The notes beneath the pieces were generated by a model. The model was not told the origin of the DNA. It saw only the letters and a list, made by a program, of their open reading frames with translations, and did no database searches. The position numbers and the translations under genes are program-made. A stretch of 64,000 nt of DNA from Begonia masoniana (taxonomy: Eukaryota; Streptophyta; Magnoliopsida; Cucurbitales; Begoniaceae). Shown piece after piece: positions 23,767 through 35,500 of this stretch (position 1 is its first letter; the number at the start of each line of letters is the position of its first letter). The stretch lies in the NCBI GenBank assembly GCA_022432975.1, contig CM039504.1, forward strand, positions 488,196 to 552,195. The letters are read 5' to 3'.

Positions 23767-24006
23767 GTGTTTAAAGAAAAAGCAAGTAGGATTAGGATTC
23801 AATATCAACATTTAGGAACAATAATCAAATTCATATTCACAAACACACATATTATAACAAGTGTCCACTCTTCAATTCCATGTCTTTCCCCTCAAACGCA
23901 CAAAAAAAAAAAGAAAAAAAAAAAAAAGAAGAACAAGTCTTGAAAATCAAACTATTACAAATACAAAATCATGTCATGACAAGTAGACGACAAGTCCCGC
24001 TTCTCT

Positions 24007-25785
24007 TCATCCTTTATTCGCATCGATCCGGGCAGTAGGGGACTCGGGCTGAGGCGTCTGGGTCTCGGAGTCATCCCGGAACCTCTTGTAGATATCGCTT
24101 TTGTAAAACTTGATGGTCCTAAGCACCAAAATGAAAGAAAAAAGGGTTCCAAGCAAAGTAACACAAGTGATTATGATGAATGACAATTTAAAGCATTCAA
24201 CTCCTGCACAGCTCAGCTCTTTCTGGCGTACCCTTTTGACCCCCCGAGCAGCCAATTGCCTTTCTCCTTCTTTGTCGTACAAATGGCCCGTCACCCTTAC
24301 GTTCAGGACGTATAGCCCAATTGGGCTTGCCACCGATCCGAAATTGTACAGCGTGGAGTAGTATTTCAGCCCGAAAAGTTCTGAGATTATTGAGAAAAGT
24401 ATCGGCCATTGAGCTCCGTAGCAGAATCCTATGACGATGGAGGCGACGTAGAGTCCTCCGTAGGGGTTGAAGGCGATCAGAAGGTGGCCCACGCATGATA
24501 ATAGAAGGATTAAGGTCAGGATTAATGGCCGTGGGATTTTGAATTTTGTCAGGAAATACTCGGACCCGAAACCTGATACGACTCGCCCGAGATAATTCCA
24601 GATGCTCACCAGAGAGACGAAGGTGCTTATGCTTCGTTTCGGGTATTTTAGAGAAGCTCCGATCTGACCCAGGTTATCGATGGCGGTTAAAGTTCCTCCC
24701 ACGCCACACGCCGTCGAGAGGAAGAGAATCAACATGTCGAGGCTGAAGAGAGCTTGCAGAATCGTGAAGTCTTCGCCTCTTTCGGGAGGATTGAATGCAG
24801 TTTTCCAGCATGAAATCTGGGTTGGATTTGTTTCAGATTTTGGTGTTGGGGAAGAAATCGCCTGTTTCGACTCCGTTGAAGTTGGCATCTTGTCTGTGAT
24901 TATATTCAGAGTGGTGTAATTTTGATTCAGCTTCTGGTTCCATAGCTTTAAATCTTCAATGATTACAACAGAAAGCGGGAGAAAGAGTAGAAGGAACACC
25001 ATTGAAGCACTTCCACTGTACTCCACATGAGAAAACTGAAATTTCTGTTCTAAAATAATCATCAACATGAGAAACCCTGCAAGTCCGAGAGAAATAAAAA
25101 GAAATCTATAGAAAATCTTGAGCTCATTTTCCTGATGATCCACCTTCATAACCCGAATGGTTCGAAGAAAAACCAAGGAAACAAGAGAAGGAAGCCAAGC
25201 AATAAGAAGAATCAATGACTTAGAATCGTCGCCATAGAAAGCGTGGTAGAGCTGCGTCAGAATAGCTCCGCTCAGACCAACGTAGCCTTTGAGGATTCCG
25301 ATGACGACTCCTCGTCTCTCCGGGAAGTTTTTGACGGCGGTGACGAGAGCGCCGGTGTTGGCAAACGCAGTGGAGTTAGCGCCCAAACAGATGTACAAAC
25401 CCACCAACCAAACCGGAGGTTTAGGGACTTTTTCAGTGACTGAAAGCCAGATCATGAAATAGCCGAAAAAATTAATAGCAGAGCCCATGGATAGGACAAC
25501 CCACGGCGGGGTAACCTCGTTGATCAGTCCGGAGAGCACACCGACGTTTGTACCCAAGTCCTTGAAGAAGCTGATTAAGTTGAGCGTAGTTTGGTCGTAG
25601 CCGAGGACTGATTTGACGGCGCCGGAGTAGAGGCCGAACATGTAAGGCGTCCCGGCCATTGACATGATGAGGAAGCTGGCGAACACAAAGAACCATGGCC
25701 CTGTGAGGACATGGAAGAAGAAGCTGCTCTTCGTTTCCATCACCTTCCATTTTCCTAGACTGCCCGGCGGTTTCTCTCTGGTCAA
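24007..25785 (-). CDS. Nodulin-like / MFS membrane transporter (NFD4-like family)
   Basis: Single-exon gene, 592 aa, with about twelve hydrophobic segments in two halves. The N-terminal half has the plant Nodulin-like signature: GPWFFVFASFLIMSMAGTPY, GYDQTTLNLISFFKDLGTNV, GLYICLGANSTAFANTGALV and NFPERRGVVIGILKGYVGLS. A hydrophilic loop (about residues 290-335) separates it from the second half, which has DNLGQIGASLKYP and SELFGLKYYSTLYNFGSVAS. Substrates are unknown for most of this family; membership does not tell which solute is moved or which membrane it sits in. Start at 25785; the Met at 25740 (METKSSFFFHVLTGPW) is an equally good candidate. The cytosolic tail ends in a polar stretch. 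It converges with the pectate lyase gene over a 240-bp gap. Confidence 0.92.
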   Translation of the reverse strand: MTREKPPGSLGKWKVMETKSSFFFHVLTGPWFFVFASFLIMSMAGTPYMFGLYSGAVKSVLGYDQTTLNLISFFKDLGTNVGVLSGLINEVTPPWVVLSMGSAINFFGYFMIWLSVTEKVPKPPVWLVGLYICLGANSTAFANTGALVTAVKNFPERRGVVIGILKGYVGLSGAILTQLYHAFYGDDSKSLILLIAWLPSLVSLVFLRTIRVMKVDHQENELKIFYRFLFISLGLAGFLMLMIILEQKFQFSHVEYSGSASMVFLLLFLPLSVVIIEDLKLWNQKLNQNYTTLNIITDKMPTSTESKQAISSPTPKSETNPTQISCWKTAFNPPERGEDFTILQALFSLDMLILFLSTACGVGGTLTAIDNLGQIGASLKYPKRSISTFVSLVSIWNYLGRVVSGFGSEYFLTKFKIPRPLILTLILLLSCVGHLLIAFNPYGGLYVASIVIGFCYGAQWPILFSIISELFGLKYYSTLYNFGSVASPIGLYVLNVRVTGHLYDKEGERQLAARGVKRVRQKELSCAGVECFKLSFIIITCVTLLGTLFSFILVLRTIKFYKSDIYKRFRDDSETQTPQPESPTARIDANKG

Positions 25786-27090
25786 CCTCCATTGCCATCC
25801 TTCTCAATCTGCAGATGCTTCACCGAAACGAAGACTTTATAATAATCAAAACTACACGATGAGAAGTAAAGAACAGTATGATAATATAGAATCATATGAT
25901 ACATTACGAATTGTGTGTCTTTCATGTAGAACACTATAATATTAATTAAAGTTTGGAGGATTAGAGTGTCACGCTGCAGAAGAATGATAAACTAGCAAGA
26001 GTGATATTTTAGTGTATGATTCAACAAGGTGGGGTCTTACATTTATTGTTTGCATGTCTTCGATCTTGACGTAGAAGACTTGGGTGCATGTTATGTCGGT
26101 TGACTTCAAAGTTCAAAGATGCGAATCACGAAACCAAATCAATTTTTATTTACTAATTATTTAGATTATGCTTTCGTTATGTATAACAAGCTACTGCTTT
26201 TAAAGAACTATTTAATAAAAATATAATTTTTATGTTTGATTATGGGTGGCCTTAAAACAGGCACCAAAAAGGGTACCTAAAAAAGACAATTACATTGCTT
26301 AATTAAGCATCTTCTCTCAAATTTGTTTTGGGATAATGAATAGAGAAAGAGAAGATTGGAAAGAGGACAACGAAATCTAGGAGAGAAATGAGCATCTTTC
26401 AATCTCGCTCACTGACTCCTGATTTGAAAATATATTGATTTTTATTTAAGAGTTAATGATAAGCATGCATAGTTAATATAAGCTGTGCCTGTCCCGTGTG
26501 GGATCCATGACAAATTCACTTTCAATGACCGATTCTTATTTCGTGACATTGACAAATTAGTCAAGACATGTCGAATTAATTAGTACAAGACATTTGAAAA
26601 TAAGGTCTAAGAAATTTAAGAGACAATACTGTGCTATTTAGCAAGGTTGGACCACGCAGTGGGAAAGGATCAGGAGAAAAGGTTGAAAGCTACTAGTCAT
26701 CTACATCTACATCTACATCTACAATAAATGGGAGACAAATCATTGACTCATAAGACAAAAGTGTGTAAACTAAAAAACCAAGTCAAACGTGGATTGATAG
26801 CTTCCGTATACCTGTTACAATTATTATATCCATGTCATAAAATAGATGGAAAATTTTAAAAACTCATCCTTTCTATTTATATGAACTTAATTTTCATCTC
26901 ATTTATGAACAGATATTTCTAATCAGATTGAGAATTAAAATGATTGATCCTAGAAATCAATCGAGGAAGACTTCAAACAAAGTGCATCTGGATTCACAAA
27001 ACTTCAACGACCAAATTCAAGTTTCCAAGTAGCCAACTAACGTGCATACTCCTAAAAGTTTCACAAGAAAACTATCAAACAGGCAAACAT
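25786..27090. other. Intergenic DNA, promoter of the MFS gene and 3' flank of RZ-1
   Basis: About 1.3 kb of AT-rich DNA. The only structure noticed is a short tandem hexamer, CTACAT repeated from about 26697 to 26722. No gene or RNA seen. Confidence 0.5.
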
Positions 27091-30000
27091 TTAGTAGCGT
27101 TCATACAAAGATGGGTTTCCTCCCCTGCTTGGGCGATCATAAGGTCCGGGCCTGCTTTTGTAACTTCTCCCCTCATCTCGTAGCTGGTCCTCTGATTCCA
27201 TACCTATCAGCTCCCCCTCGCGGACCGCCCTCTCGGTCATAGCTTCTATCTTTAGCATTACCATTAGAATATTGATCAAATTCACCATATCTATCACTTG
27301 CAAAACGATCTCCCCCAGATGGGTACCTATAAAGGATGAAAAAAATAAAAAGTGGTCAGAAGGGAAACGAGTCAAAATATTATATAATCCAAGCATTAAC
27401 TGGGACAATAATGCTGTCCAGATCTACAGAGTAAAAGGCAATTTTAGACAATAATTTAATTACAAACTTGTGCAGTAACAATCAGGTACCTGTCACCAGC
27501 ATATCGATCATGGCTTCCATATTTGTTCTCTCTGCGGTCAAAACGATCCCTATCTCCAAAACGCCCTCCATCAAAGCGGTCATTAAAAAATCGACCATGT
27601 TCTTCAAAGCGGTCTCCACGACTATCATCCCCAAAACGAGATCGAGATGTATATGGCTCTCCACCCCTTCCCCGGCCACCACTAGCTGAAGGGCAATCTC
27701 GTGCCCAATGACCAGGTCGACCACATTTGAAGCATTCATCTTGCCCAGCAAACCTATTTCCACCACCATGGCTCCCTCTGCCGCCAGAAGAGTAGCCTCC
27801 CCTGTGGCCATGGTCAACTTCATCCTCCCCTCCTCTGGGTTGCGCCTTGTTCACTGAGATAATCTTATCACCAAACTCGTGTCCATGCATCTCTCTGATT
27901 GCATCATCCATTCCACGCCTATCTGAAAACGTGATAAACCCAAATCCACGGGGACGACCTGTATCTCTCTCTAACATGATCTACAGAACACAAGAAAAGT
28001 CGATGCCAAGCAATTCATACATGCTACCAGTCCAACTCAACATATCGTATAAACACACCACAAAAGGCATTGGCTTATATATGATAACTTAGCAGTGTTA
28101 TCTTAATAAAATAATTCTGAACGTTCACATTCACAAAATGACCCTCTCATGGAAGCTGTCACTGATGCACATCAAGGTAAAGCACACACTATCAGCAAGT
28201 TGCAAAGTAACCTTCTCCAAGAACCAATATAAGATTCAAAATGGACATCTAGAAGGAAAAAAACTCTCGAGACAAACATTACTTGCGGCCATTATCCATA
28301 ATCAATTGTGAACCACATGACATGTGGTCAGCAACACTGGCTTGATTACGAAAATGCTTCCCCAAAGTTGTACTGTAATTAGGCAACCACCATAGCACGT
28401 GTGGGCAATATAACAAAGAGATCCCCCCATTGTTTCAGCAAAACTATTTCAGAACAGCAAAACAAATGGAAGAAAATCACCTCCTTCGGTTCATAGACTT
28501 GAGTCAGAACTGACTTTATCCCAAAACTTGATATAAATCACAGAATTGAAGCAAGGGAAGGGGAGATGAGTATCACTAAGAAGCCAATCCAGCAATAATA
28601 TATAAAAGCAAATGACTTATTCTTCAGGACAACAGAAGTGACGAGATAGAAAAGAAATAGCAGAATAGCAATAACTAATTCCATAACTACAGTTTATTAA
28701 AGAGATTCTGCGTTTCAGGTAAAGAGAATGGCCCACAGTACAAAATCTTGCCTTCACATTTAAATTGGCCGACACTGGGAAGAAAAAAGGATATCCAATT
28801 TATCTGACAAAGTGTACTGTTGCTTCTATTTAGAGCAAGATGCTCTGCATCAACATTTATTCTTTCTCAAAATCTCTCTTGTAGCAAGAATGGCTGTGAG
28901 ATTTTGGTGACTACAGTTTATCAAATAGAATCTACATTTCCGATGAAAAGAACTAGATCGGCTCTCGCTGCAATATCTTGCCGTCATATCTAAATTCGGC
29001 AATACTGGGGAGAAAACACGGAATCCAGTTTATTTGAGGTGAACTTTTTGCATCCTCTTCCAGCAAGATGCTATACATCAATATTTTATTCTCCATCAGA
29101 ATCTATCTGGCCGTAAGAAAAGCTGAAACAAATTCCCTGACTACAGTTCATCAAAGAGACTCTACGTTTCAAGCGAAAGGAATTAGATCAGTCCCATCTA
29201 TAAAATCTTGCTTTCGCATCTAAATAAGGCAAAGGGGGAGGATAAGAATCCAGTTTGTCTGAGAAGGTGTACTATGACTTCCATTTTAAGCAACAGCTGT
29301 CTATCAACATTTTATTATCCATGAGAATCTATCTGGCAGTAAGAATAGCTGTGACAAATTCACCGATTACAGTTTATCAAAGACACAATGTTTCAGGTGA
29401 AAGAACTAAGCCAGTCCCCGCTACAAACTATTCCTATGAATCTAAATTAGGCAACTTTTGGGAGAATAGGATCAGAGAAGAACTTTAACGCTTCCATTCT
29501 AAGCAAGATGATGCACCATCAACATTTCATCGCTATCAAAATACTGGCAGGACCTCAGCAAAACCGACGAATGTTTTGAATCATTCCGCAGTATGGTCAT
29601 CCAACTTATCACAGATGGGCAAAGCATTTCATCATAATAACTCTTCTTGAAGAGACGTGAAACAACTCCTCAGTTTAGAAGTATAATAAGGAACATCAAC
29701 TTCCGTCTATGCCCCTATAATCGACAGGATAAAATGAAAATATTAGTTCAGTCCATTAAACCCATCAACTGGCCTAATATTCGCCCATATCAACTGAAGA
29801 AGATGAAGGCAGCCCAGAAACATTAATGAACAAAGTCATCACGATGACACATCACTCAGATCCTACACCAGTTTACACAAATGCCTCTCCATTCCCTTTG
29901 TCTTGTAAGAACCGAGCATTTAAACCTTCACTAGACAAAGTAAAAAAACAAAAACAAACTACAACAACAGATTGAAAACTTCGGTTTCGTTTTCCCTAGT

Positions 30001-30187
30001 TTTCTAATTTATCAAAGATAAATTCATAATAAAAGCCAAGGATCATCTACTTCAAAATCAAAACCAAAGTCTATACCTGGGTCTCAATTACTTTTCCAAA
30101 ACGACTAAAAGCGCTTTCCAATTGACGCTCAGAGACGTTCCTCGACAATCCTCCCACGAATATACGGTAATCTTCCTTTCCAGCCAT
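27091..30187 (-). CDS. RZ-1-type RNA-binding protein (RRM plus CCHC zinc knuckle); 3' frame break
   Basis: Three exons: 30187-30077, 27980-27490 and 27326-27091. Exon 1 and the start of exon 2 make one RRM (RNP2 RIFVGGL; RNP1 RGFGFITF). A glycine-rich spacer and a CCHC knuckle (CFKCGRPGHWARDC, about residues 122-135) follow, then an Arg/Asp/Gly-rich tail. Plant RZ-1 proteins bind nuclear RNA and interact with SR splicing factors through that tail. The frame that continues from exon 2 stops at TGA 27173-27175 (GPATR end), giving 251 aa. In the neighbouring frame the familiar RZ-1 ending (DEGRSYKSRPGPYDRPSRGG to ERY) continues to TAA at 27091-27093. A one-base indel near 27180-27200 is therefore likely. 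The first intron (27981-30076) holds the tandem repeat listed separately. Remembered relatives: RZ-1B/RZ-1C. Confidence 0.85.
28687..29560. repeat. Four diverged ~225-bp tandem repeats in RZ-1 intron 1
   Basis: Copies start near 28687, 28911, 29141 and 29367 (spacings 224, 230, 226). Each opens with (C/T)TACAGTTTATCAAA, then has TTTC-G-GAAAG-A-TAG, AAATCTTGC, ATCTAAAT--GGCAA, GAATCCAGTTT, AGCAAGATGCT, CATCAACATTT and TCTGGC-GTAAGAA-AGCTG. The copies differ at many positions, so the array is old. It has no coding frame and no spacers of CRISPR kind. Confidence 0.85.
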
Positions 30188-30442
30188 CTCGCAAACACAC
30201 AAGTCTAAACAATATTATCCCTGAAAGAAAAAACAAAAACTATGAATAAGAAACCTCAGAAGTAAGCGAATCTCCCCAACAGAACGATAGCTGTAAAATT
30301 GAAGGGAGGACTTAATACGTCTGATCTAAATAGGATCGAGAACACGAGGCCTTAAAACCAAGAAACCCTAAAACGAAAGAGTCGTCTCCTTGTTACTTGT
30401 TAGCAATTTTAGGTTCATTGAAGAGGGTATACAATTATAATA
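30188..30442. promoter_or_regulatory. RZ-1 upstream region
   Basis: Directly upstream of the RZ-1 start (gene on the minus strand). It carries AAACCCTAAAACG near 30361-30373, a telo-box-like motif frequent in promoters and leaders of plant RNA-binding and ribosomal protein genes. Confidence 0.4.
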
Positions 30443-30946
30443 GGTAAAATATCAATTTAGCCCCAACGTATGGGGTAAGTGGTTATTTAGTCCCTAATGT
30501 TTATTTTTGACCCAATCAGACTCTATTATATACACCGTTTGTAATTCAAACCCTTCCGTTAAATTTTTCGTTAAATTTGACAAGTGCTCTGTACGTGCGC
30601 TGCTAAAATCTTAAAATACTCTCAGTTTCTCCTGAAATTCCTAAAGTAAAAGTTAAATTAGTCTGAAATCTCTACCGTAAATTCAAATTGAAATAATGAG
30701 AGATAGTTTAGTGTATGTTTTTAAAGTGAATTTAACTTTTACTTTAGGAATTTCGGAAGGAAAGAAGAGTATTTTGGGGATTTAGCAGCGCACGTGCAGA
30801 TCACGTGTCAAATTTAATAAAAAATTTAACATGAGGGTTTGAATTGCAAACGGTGTATACAATAGGGTCTGATTGAGTCAAAAATAAACATTAAGGACCA
30901 AATGACCACTGACCCCATACGTTGGGAGCTAAATTAAACTTTTCTC
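30443..30946. mobile_element. Mutator-type MITE with long terminal inverted repeats and 9-bp TSD
   Basis: 504 bp, flanked by identical 9-base duplications ATTATAATA (30434-30442 and 30947-30955). The two halves are inverted copies: the left end ...AATTTAGCCCCAACGTATGG pairs with the right end CCATACGTTGGGAGCTAAAT..., and the similarity runs inward for about 200 bases (GTTTATTTTTGAC, TACACCGTTTG, AATTCAAACCCT). A 9-base target duplication with long inverted repeats is the hallmark of Mutator-like elements. No transposase is present, so it is non-autonomous. Its centre (about 30650-30735) is unpaired. Confidence 0.85.
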
Positions 30947-31024
30947 ATTATAATAACTCAAATGTTAAGGGGTTCTTTTTTATTTTCCTTTTATTTCATT
31001 GCGACTCTATATTATTATTGCATG

Positions 31025-31490
31025 CATTTTTAACAAGGGTGGGAACTGTCCAGTTCCATCCCATAACTGGAACAGGAACCATCGCCATGGTTCCGTGGCT
31101 TCATAATCGGAATCAAAACCGTGGGGCTCCGGGATTGGAACCGACCGCATTTTACGGTTCGGTCCCGGTTCGATTCCAAAATTATAAAAAAAATATATAT
31201 ACATTTTTTTTTGTTTTTAGGTGGAATTTTTAAAGTTTCGGTCATGTTTGAGGTCGGTTTCAAGTATGAACTGATTTTTATTTTTATTTTTTTCGATTTG
31301 GGATTGTGATTTGACCATCTAATTTTTTACCCACGATTCGGTTCAGTTTTCATGGTTTTTAACCCCCAAAATTGTGGACTGTGGATTTTGAAAATATGGA
31401 ACATAAACCGAAACTGGGAACAGGGGTGGGCAAAACCAAAATGATCGGGACCGAAACCGCGGTTCCGGTCCAGTTTTACACAACCCTAAT
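31025..31490. repeat. GGTTCCGGTT-rich repeat, possibly a hAT-derived MITE
   Basis: The stretch is built from variants of GGAACC, CGGTTC and AAACCG in both orientations (for example CCGCATTTTACGGTTCGGTC near 31144). It opens with AGGGTGGGAACTG and closes with CCGGTCCAGTTTTACACAAC (about 31466-31485). Such composition and ends are typical of non-autonomous hAT elements of plants. I could not define a target duplication. Confidence 0.5.
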
Positions 31491-31727
31491 GTCCAATACA
31501 TTTTTATTTTTGTAAATTACAATTTATCCCTCTCGAATTAAAATAAAAATAATGAAAATTAAGTTAAGGATAACATTGCAAGATAATTCTAGAATTAATA
31601 AATTAAAATAGACATAAATTGTAATTAATTATGTATATTATGATAAAATAATGGATAAATGAGATGGGTATTATACGTTAACTGTACATGAGTTGAAATG
31701 ATGATAGAAGATTTTCTATCGTTATAG

Positions 31728-34700
31728 TTATTCAGGCAAGAGAGGTAGCCTTTTGAAACTAGTACCTCTACCACTCACCGACTCTGAACTTGATTTTGTT
31801 GTCTTGAAGCTATTTTTGTGCTTCAATCTCATTGGAAGAATCTGCAACCTCGGGTTCAGCTCCGTGCCTGAATTTTCGACCGCCAATTGATAGCTTTCGA
31901 CGAGTTCGAGCTGTCGGGCTACTATCTCCGAACGTCTCGGGAGCAGCTCTACGGGCTCTCCACCGGGTATTACAATATACTCAATTGCCAGTCGAACCTC
32001 CTGTCCATTTTTTAGCAGAGAAATTTAGGATGCCCACAAGAGTGAGACCAACAATTTCAAATTAAAGTGTACCTCCAACGCATCGATCTCTTCGAGAGAT
32101 GGTTTTCTTTCGGGTGCGTCTTCCTTGATCTCGATTTGGAAAGAGTTCAGCAATGGCTTCTCCGATTTGGAGGCAAATGATTCGATTCCGAGAATCATGC
32201 GTATCGCCTTAACCATTTGAGCCATGGTATTTGACTGCACTTGCAAAGTTCAAAATTTGGTTTAAAAAGCATTTTCAATTTCAAAGAAATGTTTTTGTAA
32301 AGCTATTTTTGCAAACTGCTTGATCAAAGTTGATTTTTTCTTAAGCTTTCTAAAACTATTTGGAAATGATATTCAGAAACCTTAATTACAAACACGGGCA
32401 ACTGGTGAAATTTGGCCACGCTGCGAATCCACGAATTCTGCTTCATTTCAGTCCCAGACGCTAAAATTGCATCGGCCGAACCAATTTCATCCGTAACATC
32501 TACTTCATCCTCGAACCCCATTACTTTTGCTACTTGCAGTAGATCAGATTCAAGAATCTAAAACGATCAATTCATATCAATCACCACATTATCTAATCAA
32601 ATTTGTCCTCCTCAATCAAATGCTTTCAATAAATGAAGAAATTCACCTTGAAGGTATAGACTCGCACGGGAGAGCTCCTCGGTTTACAGTTCTGTCCAGG
32701 CTCCATTCCTTGGCCTGGCGAGGAAGATGATTTATCTTCTCCTCGTCAGGTTGAATAACAGCACTAGCTTTTTCGTTTGTCGAATCCGTTTTCTCTACAA
32801 AACTCTTTTCGAGTTCAGGAGAAGATCCCGAAGACTTGCTCGTAGTCTCCATGTGACGGATCTCGAAAAGAGGAGATTTTCCTGCAAAAGAAAAGAATAG
32901 CTAATCTAACTCAGAATATAATTTTACGTTAAAATCAATATGACGCGGGAAAAACATCCGTACCGGACAGAATGGCATCGACTGTTGCATCTAATCTGTG
33001 ATGAACCCGACATTCCGTTTTAGATATCATTTCAACAGCACAAGTAAATGTAGAGGGTCCTTTCCTCTCAAGAATTGTTTTCTGCACTTTTCTCCTTCTT
33101 GCTTCTTCATCACCAAGTGTCACACTCTGATTCAACACAGTAGCTACTTTTCTTATCAATTTGCAGATGTTTCATACACAAAGTTCGAACATAAGATCGA
33201 AATTTACCAGTAATCTAAAATACTCAGATCAAATATGAAAAAACAGAGAAGTCCTAAGTCCAATGTGATGGAGATTATGGAAGATAATCATTTTCTAAAC
33301 ACATATATCAGAAGTAGATGTCATGAATCAGATCAAAAAAGCTGAAAGTAAAGGAGTTTATTTTACCTCTATGCCACCAACAAGGATCTGCAAAGATGGA
33401 TTTTTTATAATGTTGTCTATGGTGACTCCATGGGCTGTTGCTACTAGTTGAACTCCTCTTTGAGCAATAGTGCTGGCAGCCAAAGCTTCGAGTTCAGTTC
33501 CGATTTCGTCTATTATTATCGTTTCAGGCATGTGATTTTCGACTGCTTCGATCATAACCTGCCCGAAAACCAAATTAGTAAAAATGTTTCTCAAAAACTT
33601 GTCCACCGTTAGTTTCTAAGGAATGAAACTACAAGATTGATTGTATCCATTGAATTGACTTCTGATCTCACATTGTGCTGCATATTGACGTTTGGAACTT
33701 GCATTCTCCTCGCACGACCTATGCCCACGTGAGGGACATCTCCATCGCCTCCGATTTCATTGGAAGTATCAACAATCACGACACGTTTTTTGTGTTCATC
33801 TGCCAACATTCTAGCAATTTCTCTGCACGAATAAAACATATATTTAATATATATCCATATATGTCGAGTATAATTAAGCCATCAATTAACCAAATAAGTT
33901 GAACACAATTCTCTACCCTCTATTATTGGCATTGAATAACTAGCATCGGCAAAATAGTACTTTTGAACGAAATGAGAAGACGATTTTCTAGCCAACTCAA
34001 GCCAATTTTCAAAACTAGAAGCAGAGACGCACCTGATTAAGGTTGTTTTGCCTACTCCAGGAGGTCCAATGACCAATATAGAACCTCCCCCCGGAACCAA
34101 ATCGCGTATAATCTCAGCACTTCCAGACACAGCTCGTCCAACCCGACAAGTGAGGCCAATGATTTGTAATTTACGGTTCCGAATAGCACTTATTCGATGC
34201 AAAGAACTATTAATGCCAGAGCGGTTGTCATCTGAAAACTCGCCAACCTAAAAAGAAAACACCTTACTTCCATGATACATTATTTTTTTGACACAAAAGT
34301 TTCACTATGTAACTCAAACCAATTGCAGAAATCATCAGTAGAACAATCAGATCAAAGACGATAATTACTTACCACCTAACAATTGTTAACTAGAAATTAA
34401 AACAAGTTTCCTCGCCTTGTGCAATATTAAATCTTTAAAATTGGCCAAAATTTGCAGTAAATCATTCATATCAAACCACATGAATCACTAAGAAACCTTT
34501 GAAATCGCATGTCCAAGATCTTCATGATTCACGGGCTGTTCTGAAATTATCCAATCCCCCGCAGGAAACCTGGCCAGCGGCTTCCTTCCCAAATCCATCA
34601 CCACCTCAATTAGCTCGCCAAGCTCATCATGCTGATACAGTTGCCTCCTCATCTTCAAAGGCAGCAATTCGAGAAACATCTCCAGCTCGACAGAATGCTC

Positions 34701-35003
34701 CGACCTGGGCGAAGTGGAAGGAGAGCCCGAAGCGGAATTAAAAGTCGAAATCAACGCTGATCCGCTACCTGAAAACAACCTATCATATGGTCTTCGAATT
34801 TCCGGCGGTCCAACGGACGGGGACGATGATCTAGACGAAACTATCCCCTTGCGAGGCGGACGTGCTCGACGAAATGAGGAGGAGAGAGAGGAAATCAGAT
34901 GGGTATTCCCAATGAAAGTGAGGGTTGAAATGGGGATTTGGTTGGCGGAATGCCACGAACTATGCAAATCAATCAGCACAAGATGGGAGTTCAAAGATCT
35001 CAT
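31728..35003 (-). CDS. SPD1-like plastid P-loop NTPase (ycf45/SpoIIIAA-type); one frame break in exon 6
   Basis: Nine exons: 35003-34497, 34247-34033, 33822-33672, 33558-33367, 33126-32964, 32881-32647, 32557-32381, 32234-32073, 32000-31728. Residues 1-60 are Ser/Arg-rich, a likely chloroplast transit peptide. The ATPase core has Walker [10 protein letters not shown] (about 230-238), [20 protein letters not shown], a Walker B-like [15 protein letters not shown] and [18 protein letters not shown]-terminal module ([37 protein letters not shown]) resembles an R3H-type nucleic-acid domain. Arabidopsis SPD1 (At3g10420, from memory) is needed for plastid development in seedlings. Every splice phase fits except exon 6: its 235 nt leave the frame off by one, and [12 protein letters not shown] at its end lies in a different frame from its beginning. 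The summed length is 2075 nt, one short of a multiple of three. Confidence 0.85.
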
Positions 35004-35077
35004 TTTGCTTTGGTCTCAGACCCCGTCTCAGTTTTGGACTTGAAGGGCCGACAAGGGACGAGGGGAAGGAAGATATG

Positions 35078-35114
35078 GTGAAGAAGGAGAAGGAGAAGAA
35101 GAAGAAGAAGAAGA
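35078..35114. repeat. (GAA)n microsatellite
   Basis: GAAGAAGGAGAAGGAGAAGA and on, followed by AAGAAGAAG, just upstream of the SPD1-like start, in the divergent region shared with VPS24. Simple trinucleotide repeat. Confidence 0.85.
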
Positions 35115-35500
35115 TTCCAATGGATCTCCTCCGGGTTGGGAGATTTTGGAGGGAAGGTGGGAGCCACAGAAGAGTAGAGAGAAGCTGGTAATGACCGTTG
35201 AAATCAAAGGCTGCGCTGCCACCACATGTTTTAAGTGGCCACCTCGTCGCAAGTTCCATGCTTGAGTTTTCTTCTTCACTTGCCGATCCTTTGGGCTTTC
35301 TTTTCCCTACAACTCTGCCAACTCTTTCATTCTTTAAGCTCACGTAAGTACTTTACCACATTTCATCTTAAAAATCGCAGTGGGTTAAATTTATTTATTT
35401 TTAATGAATAAAAATAACCTCTACGAACTAAACGACGGTGTTTTATTGAACCACGGTTCGCTCGAGTCAGCTTCCATCTTGATTCTTCCTTTCGAGTTTC

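Noticed and set aside
24197..25807. Several open frames on both strands over the MFS gene
   Set aside because: All overlap the 592-residue transporter, which alone shows conserved motifs.
27482..27823. 113-residue minus-strand frame within RZ-1 exon 2
   Set aside because: It is a shifted reading of the glycine/arginine-rich RZ-1 sequence, so its length reflects composition.
28687..29560. CRISPR-like array
   Set aside because: The repeats are direct and contiguous at about 225 bp, diverged, without unique spacers, in a plant intron.
31153..31168. tRNA-like B box GGTTCGATTCC
   Set aside because: It sits in a repeat full of GGTTC variants and has no A box or cloverleaf arms around it.
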